Source: Acidobacteriota bacterium
GTDB lineage: Bacteria > Acidobacteriota > Vicinamibacteria > Vicinamibacterales > CAVVIG01
Assembly (NCBI GenBank): GCA_003222455.1
Contig: QHWF01000427.1
Coordinates: forward strand, 526-8,152
Direction: 5' to 3'
Length of the DNA: 7,627 nucleotides
This document shows positions 1 through 5,378 of this stretch, one piece after another. How positions within the stretch are numbered: position 1 is the first letter of the stretch; every line of letters starts with the position of its first letter. The notes under the pieces were generated by a model. That model did no database searches. It saw only the letters and a program-made list of their open reading frames with translations, and was not told where the DNA came from. A program made the translations under genes and the position numbers.

Positions 1-14
1 CCGTCGATGCCGAG

Positions 15-19
15 AGGAG
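15..19 (+). promoter_or_regulatory. Ribosome binding site of prfB
   Basis: AGGAG lies 5 nt upstream of the ATG at 25 and decides the start of prfB. Another in-frame ATG at 7 has no visible room for a ribosome binding site inside the window, so 25 is preferred. The prfB promoter lies outside the window. Confidence 0.75.
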
Positions 20-24
20 AGCGC

Positions 25-1162
25 ATGCCGAATTTCGACGATTTGATGCGCCGCTACGAGGATCTCAGTAGACGCGCTGCCAATCTGCGGAGTTATCTTT
101 GAAGCCACCCGCCCGGAAGAAGAGCTGAACCGTCTCGAAGCGCGCACGGCCGCGCCCGATTTCTGGAAAGACCAGGCTGAAGCACAGAAGGTCCTGCAGC
201 GCCGCCGCCGGCTCGAGCAGGATCGCGATCTCGTGCGCTCGCTCAAGAGAAAGAGCGACGATCTGGCGGTGCTGGTCGAATGGGCCGAGGCGGGCGAGGC
301 GATTGACGGCGAATTCGCGCATGCGCTCGACTCGCTCGACCAGGAAGTGCAGGCCGGCGAGATCAAGAAGATGCTGGGCGGCGAGCACGATCGCAAGAAC
401 GCCATCGTCACCATCCACCCGGGCGCCGGCGGAACCGAGTCGCAGGACTGGGCGGAAATGCTGCTGCGGATGTACCTGCGCTGGACCGAGCGTCGCGGTT
501 TCAGGCGCGAGCTGATCGACTATCAGCCCGGCGAGGAGGCGGGCCTCAAAAGCGTGACGTTCACCGTGACGGGGGAGTATGCGTTCGGGTTGCTCTCCGC
601 CGAAGCGGGCGTGCATCGCCTGGTGCGCATTTCGCCGTTCGATCAGGCCGCGCGCCGCCACACGTCGTTCGCGTCGCTCTACGTGTGGCCCGACCTGCCC
701 GAGGATGTCGATATTCAAGTGGAAGAAAAGGACCTCCGGATCGACACGTATCGGTCGAGCGGCGCCGGCGGCCAGCACGTGAACGTGACCGACTCCGCGG
801 TGCGCATCACCCACCTGCCGACCGGTCTGGTCGTGTCGTGTCAGAACGAGCGCTCGCAGCACCGGAACCGCGACTCGGCGATGAGGGTGCTGAAAGCGCG
901 GCTGTACGACATGAAAACGAAAGAAAACCAGGCGAAGCTCGAACAGATCAGCGGCGCGAAGAAGGAGATCGGGTTCGGCAGTCAGATCCGGAGCTACGTG
1001 CTGCACCCGTATCAGCTGGTGAAAGATCACCGCACGCGAGAACAGGTCGGCGACGTCAACCGCATCCTCGACGGCGACCTCGACGGATTCATCAAGGCCT
1101 ATCTGATGAAGAAATCGAGCGGCACGCTCGGCGAGGTGACAGTCGACGACGACGTTGACTGA
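25..1162 (+). CDS. prfB: Peptide chain release factor 2 (RF2), expressed by +1 programmed frameshift
   Basis: RF2 reads UGA and UAA stop codons in the ribosomal A site and triggers peptidyl-tRNA hydrolysis. Translation starts at ATG 25 and runs 25 codons to an in-frame TGA at 100-102. The base T100 is then skipped and reading continues in the next frame from GAA 101 to the TGA at 1160-1162, giving 378 residues (E. coli RF2 has 365). Visible family marks in the joined protein are the SPF anticodon-like tripeptide at 203-205, which identifies RF2 rather than RF1, the catalytic GGQ at 248-250 in a SGAGGQHVN context, and the HPGAGGTES stretch near 131-139. The residue equivalent to E. coli 246 is Ser244, the small side chain usual in efficient RF2s. 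Without a frameshift model, a gene caller would start at the internal GTG 233 and lose 69 residues. The stop overlaps the proposed murJ start by 8 bp, suggesting an operon. Confidence 0.96.
89..102 (+). promoter_or_regulatory. prfB autoregulatory +1 frameshift site
   Basis: The bases CGG AGT TAT CTT TGA end the short first frame. CTT TGA is the invariant slippery codon plus stop of prfB genes. GGAG at 89-92 sits in the same register as the E. coli internal Shine-Dalgarno sequence AGGGGG, with TAT as spacer. When RF2 is scarce, the ribosome pauses at UGA, the Leu-tRNA slips from CUU to UUU, and translation resumes in the +1 frame at GAA 101. When RF2 is plentiful, the ribosome terminates. The protein downstream aligns with RF2 only in the shifted frame, so this is not a sequencing error. 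The mechanism is known for the family; its operation here is inferred from the exact motif. Confidence 0.95.
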
Positions 1163-2789
1163 AGCCGTCGATGGTGCCCGGTTGGGGTCTTCGCGCGGCG
1201 AGGGAACGGGCGCGAGCGAACGCGGCCGCCCCGGCAGCGCACGGTCGGCGTTCTTCGTAGCGGCGGGGATCCTCCTCAGTCGCCTGACCGGACTGATTCG
1301 CCAGCGCGTCTTTTCCCATTACTTCGGACTTCGCAACGACGTGGCCGATGCGTTTACGGCAGCGCTCCGGATTCCGAACTTTCTCCAGAACCTGTTCGGC
1401 GAGGGCGCGCTGTCAGCATCGTTCATCCCCGTGTATGCGTCGCTTCTCGCGCGTGGCGATCGGCGCGAAGCCGATCGCCTGGCCGGCGCGATCGCCTCGG
1501 GGCTCGCTCTCATCGTCTCGGTACTCGTGCTCGTCGGTGTCGTCGCGACGCCGCTCTTCATCGCTGCAATTGCGCCCGGATTCCACGGTGAGAAGCGCGC
1601 ATTGACGATCCAGATCGTCCGCGTGCTGTTTCCGGGCGCCGGGCTGCTGGTGATGTCGGCCTGGTGTCTCGGCGTCCTCAACAGCCATCACCGCTTCCTG
1701 CTGTCGTACGCGAGCAGCGTGATGTGGAACGCAGCGATGATCGCGACGCTTGTGATCTTCGGCGGCACCGAGCTTCCGCGGCTGGCGATCCTGCTGGCGT
1801 GGGGATCGGTCGCCGGCTGCGTGCTGCAGTTTCTCGTGCTGGTGCCGGTGGTGTGGCGAGTCGCGCCCGACTTGAGGTTCGCGCTCGACACGACATCCGA
1901 TCACGTGCGCACCATCGCCAGCAACTTCACGCCCGTGCTCGTGAGCCGTGGCGTGGTCCAGGTGAGCGCCTACATCGACGCGCTGCTGGCGAGCCTGCTC
2001 GGCACGGGGGCCGTTACCGGCCTGCAGAATGCGTCGACGCTGTACACGTTGCCGGTAAGCCTCTTCGGCATGTCGGTCTCGGCTGCCGAACTGCCGGCGA
2101 TGTCGAGCATCGCCAGCGGTGATGCGGCAGCCATCGACGCGGTGCGCCGGCGGCTCAACATCGGTCTTCGCCGAATCGCTTACTTCGTTGTCCCTTCGGC
2201 GATGGCGTTCCTCGCGCTCGGCGACGTCGTGGTCGGCGCGCTTTTTCAAACCGGCCGATTCGATCGGATCGACTCGTTGTATGTGTGGGGCATTCTGGCC
2301 GGATCGGCCGTCGGCCTGCTCGCGTCGACGCTTGGGCGACTCTACTCCTCGACCTATTATGCCCTCCGCGATACGAAGACGCCGCTGCGATTCGCGATTG
2401 TTCGGGTCGTGCTCACGACGGTGCTGGGATATCTCTTTGCGATTCCGCTGCCGCCTGCGCTCGGGTTGCCGCGGATGTGGGGCGCGGCAGGCTTGACCGC
2501 GTCGGCGGGCATTGCCGGATGGGTGGAAATGCTGCTGCTGCGAACGACGTTGAACCGCCGCATCGGCGACACGGGACTGACGGTGCCCTATGTCGTGCAA
2601 CTGTGGGGGGCGGCAGCTGCCGGAGCAGCCGGCGCCTGGACGTTGAAGCTGACGATTGGTCCACGGGACCCAATCCTGCTGGCAGCCGTCGTGCTCGGCG
2701 CGTACGCGGTCGTCTACATTGGTGCGACGGTCGGGCTCCGAGTTCCAGAAGCCGGTTCTGTGATCGCCCGGCTGAAGCGATCGTCTTAG
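1155..2789 (+). CDS. murJ: Lipid II flippase MurJ (MviN family)
   Basis: MurJ is a polytopic inner-membrane protein of the MOP superfamily that moves lipid II from the cytoplasmic to the periplasmic face for peptidoglycan synthesis. The 544-residue product is almost wholly hydrophobic helices separated by short basic loops, consistent with the usual 14 transmembrane segments. Family landmarks are SRLTGLIRQ (42-50), DAFTAALRIPN (65-75), FGEGALSASFIPVY (81-94), LFQTGRF (363-369) and YYALRDTKTP (401-410). R43, R49 and D65 match E. coli R18, R24 and D39, but E. coli R52 and R270 appear to be Gln78 and Thr295 here. The start is uncertain. The frame opens only after a TGA at 1137-1139 and has no ATG or GTG before the conserved part. 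TTG 1155 overlaps the prfB stop by 8 bp, and TTG 1182 is the alternative. GAGGTGA at 1133-1139 is rather far upstream. The first 28 or so residues form a hydrophilic extension absent from E. coli MurJ. Confidence 0.93.
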   Translation: MTEAVDGARLGSSRGEGTGASERGRPGSARSAFFVAAGILLSRLTGLIRQRVFSHYFGLRNDVADAFTAALRIPNFLQNLFGEGALSASFIPVYASLLARGDRREADRLAGAIASGLALIVSVLVLVGVVATPLFIAAIAPGFHGEKRALTIQIVRVLFPGAGLLVMSAWCLGVLNSHHRFLLSYASSVMWNAAMIATLVIFGGTELPRLAILLAWGSVAGCVLQFLVLVPVVWRVAPDLRFALDTTSDHVRTIASNFTPVLVSRGVVQVSAYIDALLASLLGTGAVTGLQNASTLYTLPVSLFGMSVSAAELPAMSSIASGDAAAIDAVRRRLNIGLRRIAYFVVPSAMAFLALGDVVVGALFQTGRFDRIDSLYVWGILAGSAVGLLASTLGRLYSSTYYALRDTKTPLRFAIVRVVLTTVLGYLFAIPLPPALGLPRMWGAAGLTASAGIAGWVEMLLLRTTLNRRIGDTGLTVPYVVQLWGAAAAGAAGAWTLKLTIGPRDPILLAAVVLGAYAVVYIGATVGLRVPEAGSVIARLKRSS

Positions 2790-2823
2790 AGGGAGCGGCA
2801 GGGCTTCGGGGGATCGTCAAGGG

Positions 2824-2947
2824 AGGTCAGTGAGGTCGGGGAGGTCGGGGAGGCCAGGGAGGTCGCGTCGGTCGGGTATGTCAATGAGATGATGACAAGC
2901 AGCCCTGACCCACCCGACCTACCTGACCTCCCCGACTTACCCGACCT
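2824..2947. repeat. Inverted repeat with arms made of tandem 9-mers, in a convergent gap
   Basis: The left arm has six 9-bp units of the type AGGTCGGGG at 2824-2877. The right arm has five units of the reverse complement, ACCCGACCT, at 2903-2947. Pairing left units 2-6 (2833-2877) with the right arm gives a 45-bp stem with 37 matches by my count and a 25-nt loop. Inside that loop TGTCA 2879-2883 and TGACA 2893-2897 can extend the structure. The last right unit runs into the stop codon of the facing penicillin-binding protein gene. There is no T-tract, so a classical intrinsic terminator is not supported. The element may still form a 3' end or protect convergent transcripts. Confidence 0.85.
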
Positions 2948-5228
2948 ACCGGGCCATTCCGCCCGGCTGCGTGCCGGAGATGAACGCCTCGTTGATCGCG
3001 CCCGGAGTTTCCGGCGGCAGGATCGCGCCATTCGACTTGTCGACGGCGAGGAACACGATGTTGCCCGGCGCGGTGAATTGCGGTGGCTGATCTTTATCCG
3101 GCCGCTGGTCGATGTAGGCCTGCATGAACTCCATCCACATCGGCAGCGCCGCGAACGATCCCTGCTCGGCGTTGCCGAGTGATTTCTTCTCGTCCAACCC
3201 GATCCACACGCCGACGGTGATGTCGGGATCGAAGCCGATGAACCAGGCATCGGTGTTGTCGTCGACCGTGCCGGTCTTTCCCGCGATGGGCCATGTTCTC
3301 GCCATGTCCGCCGCACGTTTCGCCGTGCCGCGGACGACCACCCCGCGCAGGAGGTTCGTCATCACGTAGGCCGTGTCGGCACGGATCACATCGGACGGCT
3401 CGCCGCGGTTTTCCTCGAGCAGATTGCCGTCCCGGTCCTTGACGCTCAGCACGTCGAACGGTTTCATGCGCACGCCCTGGTCGGGGAACACGGTGTACGC
3501 GCTCGTCACTTCGAGCAGGGTCGCGTCGCCCGCGCCGAGCGCAATCGGCAGGTAAGGCGGAAAGTCTTCGCTGAACCCGAACCGCTTCGCGTACTCGATG
3601 ACGTGTTTCGGCCCCAGTGTGTCCATCATCTTGATGGCGGGAACGTTTCGCGATTCCTCGAGCGCCCAGCGGAGAGTAATCGGGCCCTGAAACTCGTGGT
3701 CGTAATTGTGCGGCGTGTAGATCTGCCCGTTGCCGGCCGGATAGCTCACCGCGGCGTCGACGAGAATCGACGTCGGCGTGAAGCCGCGATCGATCGCGGC
3801 GGTGTACACGATCGGCTTGAATGTGGATCCAATCTGCCGATACGCCTGGACGGCGCGATTGAACTTGCTGCGATTGAAGTTCCACCCGCCGACCATCGCC
3901 TTGATCTGTCCCGTCCGGTTCTCGATCGCGATGAGCGCACCTTCGACGATCGGCGTTTGATCGAGCGTCACCGCCGCCGTGAGCGCCGAGTCGTCGATCT
4001 TCGCCACAGCCACTTCGACGAGATCGCCCGGCTGAAAGAGATCGGCCGCGGACGCTTTGTGCGTCCAGGCGTAGCCGTCCTTCGCGAGGTCGGCATGGTA
4101 GGGGCCGACTCGCAGCCGCGCAGGTCCGGCCTTTGGCGCCGTCACCACGACGGCAGGCACGACATCACCGACGGCAATGGGTCGATTCCAGCGATCGTTT
4201 CTGAACCCTTCGATGGTGTGGCCTTCACTGAGCACGTTCCGCCGCGGCCGCCGCCAGCCGTGACGTTTGTCGTATCGGCGCAAACCGTGTTCGATGGCCT
4301 TGTTCGCGATGTCCTGAAGCTTCGGATCCAGCGTGGTCGTCACCGACAGACCTTTTTCGTACAGCACCTTGGCACCGTATTCGCGCTCCAGGTGCTTGCG
4401 CACTTCTTCGACGAAGAACGGTGCAATGCCCGGAGGGGCGTTCGGCTGTCCACGCGTGACGATCGGTCTGGCCTTGGCGGCGTCTGCCTGATCCTGTGTA
4501 ATGTAGCGCTCGTCGGCCATCCGCTGGAGCACAACATTTCGCCGCTGCATCGCGCGCTTCATATCGACGTAAGGGCTCTGCCGCTCGGGCGTCTGGAAAA
4601 CGCCCGCGATGAGCGCCGCCTCCTCGAGCGATAGTTGTTTGTTCGTCTTGTTGAAGTACAAACGCGACGCGGCTTCGACGCCGTACGCCCCGTGACCGAG
4701 GTACATCTGGTTGCAGTAAATCGCGAAGATCTCTTTCTTGGTGTAGCGCTTTTCGATCTGAATCGCCAGGATCATCTCGCGGACTTTGCGGTCGAAGAGT
4801 TTCTGCTTCGTCAGACCGAATTCATCGAGATTTCGAGCGACTTGCTGTGTCAGCGTGCTTGCGCCTTGTTCGCGCCGGCGCTTGATGATGTCGATTGCCG
4901 CGGCGACGAAAATGCGCCAGATGTTCACGCCGAAATGGCGATCGAACTCCGCGTCCTCGGTCGCGACAATCGCCTGCCGCAGCAACGGGTTGATATCGTC
5001 GTAGCCGACGACGACGCGCCGCTGCGTCGCAAACTCGCCGATCACCTGAGCGTTCGCGGAATAGATCCGCGTAATCGTGCTCGGCGAATAGTTGTCGAGC
5101 GCCGACACCTGGGGCAGGTCGCCGGCGTACGCGAACAGCACGCCGCTCAGGATTCCCAGCATCGCCGCCAGGATGAACAGCGCGATGATGCCGGCCTTGC
5201 GGGCCACTTTGATGACGACGTGTGTCAT
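2946..5228 (-). CDS. mrcA: Class A penicillin-binding protein, PBP1a type (glycosyltransferase/transpeptidase)
   Basis: This bifunctional enzyme polymerises lipid II into glycan strands and cross-links the stem peptides on the outer face of the inner membrane. The 760-residue product has a short cytoplasmic N-terminus and one membrane anchor at about 13-35. The GT51 domain follows, with EDAEFDRHFG at 91-100 (E91 the likely catalytic acid/base), GASTLTQQ at 122-129 and GHGAYGVEAA at 178-187. A probable OB-type insertion (about 344-430), typical of PBP1a, precedes the transpeptidase. The transpeptidase has nucleophile Ser468 in STFK, SRN at 526-528 and KTGT at 651-654. The ATG at 5228 is chosen because GAGG lies 6 nt upstream. 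The frame stays open to a further ATG at 5306, but that one lies inside a hairpin repeat and would add 26 residues before the anchor. The gene converges on murJ, whose product supplies its substrate, and lies downstream of the DUF6600 gene on the same strand. Confidence 0.96.
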   Translation of the reverse strand: MTHVVIKVARKAGIIALFILAAMLGILSGVLFAYAGDLPQVSALDNYSPSTITRIYSANAQVIGEFATQRRVVVGYDDINPLLRQAIVATEDAEFDRHFGVNIWRIFVAAAIDIIKRRREQGASTLTQQVARNLDEFGLTKQKLFDRKVREMILAIQIEKRYTKKEIFAIYCNQMYLGHGAYGVEAASRLYFNKTNKQLSLEEAALIAGVFQTPERQSPYVDMKRAMQRRNVVLQRMADERYITQDQADAAKARPIVTRGQPNAPPGIAPFFVEEVRKHLEREYGAKVLYEKGLSVTTTLDPKLQDIANKAIEHGLRRYDKRHGWRRPRRNVLSEGHTIEGFRNDRWNRPIAVGDVVPAVVVTAPKAGPARLRVGPYHADLAKDGYAWTHKASAADLFQPGDLVEVAVAKIDDSALTAAVTLDQTPIVEGALIAIENRTGQIKAMVGGWNFNRSKFNRAVQAYRQIGSTFKPIVYTAAIDRGFTPTSILVDAAVSYPAGNGQIYTPHNYDHEFQGPITLRWALEESRNVPAIKMMDTLGPKHVIEYAKRFGFSEDFPPYLPIALGAGDATLLEVTSAYTVFPDQGVRMKPFDVLSVKDRDGNLLEENRGEPSDVIRADTAYVMTNLLRGVVVRGTAKRAADMARTWPIAGKTGTVDDNTDAWFIGFDPDITVGVWIGLDEKKSLGNAEQGSFAALPMWMEFMQAYIDQRPDKDQPPQFTAPGNIVFLAVDKSNGAILPPETPGAINEAFISGTQPGGMAR

Positions 5229-5234
5229 GACGAA

Positions 5235-5238
5235 CCTC
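5235..5238 (-). promoter_or_regulatory. Ribosome binding site deciding the PBP1a start
   Basis: Read on the minus strand, GAGG is followed by six bases and ATG 5228. It is the only good ribosome binding site near the gene start and argues against the upstream in-frame ATG at 5306, which lies in the arm of an inverted repeat. Confidence 0.7.
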
Positions 5239-5241
5239 GGC

Positions 5242-5269
5242 TCTCTAGGCTCTTCCAAGAGCCTGGAGA
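5242..5269. repeat. Near-perfect 28-nt palindrome just upstream of the PBP1a ribosome binding site
   Basis: AGGCTCTT (5247-5254) and AAGAGCCT (5257-5264) are perfectly inverted around CC. The pairing continues outward through T5246/G5265, a mismatch in DNA (on the minus strand A opposite C), to TCTC 5242-5245 and GAGA 5266-5269. In minus-strand RNA it would form a compact hairpin 3 nt before the GAGG ribosome binding site. No U-tract follows, so a terminator is not supported. It could be an operator, an mRNA processing or stability element, or chance. Confidence 0.6.
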
Positions 5270-5280
5270 AGGTCACGATC

Positions 5281-5350
5281 GAACGCAGAGGCCGCAAAGG
5301 ACGCACAGTAAAGCCAGGATTTCTCTGCGGCCTTCGCGGCCTTTGCGTTC
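5281..5350. repeat. Intergenic hairpin repeat with 28-bp arms made of 9-mers
   Basis: Arms at 5281-5308 and 5323-5350 are inverted copies with 24 of 28 positions matching, separated by a 14-nt loop. Each arm is itself a run of 9-bp units: CGCAGAGGC, CGCAAAGGA and CGCACAGTA on the left, and CGCAAAGGC, CGCGAAGGC and CGCAGAGAA in the complement of the right. I recall similar GAACGCAAAGGC-like elements scattered between genes in several phyla, including Acidobacteriota, so this is probably a dispersed palindromic repeat. That family assignment is from memory. It lies between the stop of the DUF6600 gene and the start of the penicillin-binding protein gene. Confidence 0.85.
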
Positions 5351-5378
5351 TACGGCGGCGTCACGTAGTCGGACGCTC

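Noticed and set aside
100..102. In-frame TGA in prfB taken as a nonsense mutation or pseudogene
   Set aside because: It is part of the conserved CTT TGA recoding site with the internal Shine-Dalgarno sequence, and the shifted frame continues as full-length RF2.
65..1030. Minus-strand open frame of 321 codons opposite prfB
   Set aside because: It covers the RF2 gene, whose motifs and frameshift site are unambiguous, and its own translation resembles nothing.
1413..2600. Minus-strand open frame of 395 codons opposite murJ
   Set aside because: Low-complexity Arg/His/Gln-rich product with no recognisable domain, in the shadow of a clear membrane protein gene.
2786..2947. Tandem 9-mers as a CRISPR array or coding repeat
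   Set aside because: Units are 9 bp with no spacers, stop codons interrupt the frames, and the two halves are inverted rather than direct.
5229..5306. PBP1a start at the upstream ATG 5306
   Set aside because: It lies inside the arm of a dispersed-type hairpin, lacks a ribosome binding site, and would add 26 non-conserved residues; ATG 5228 has GAGG six bases upstream.
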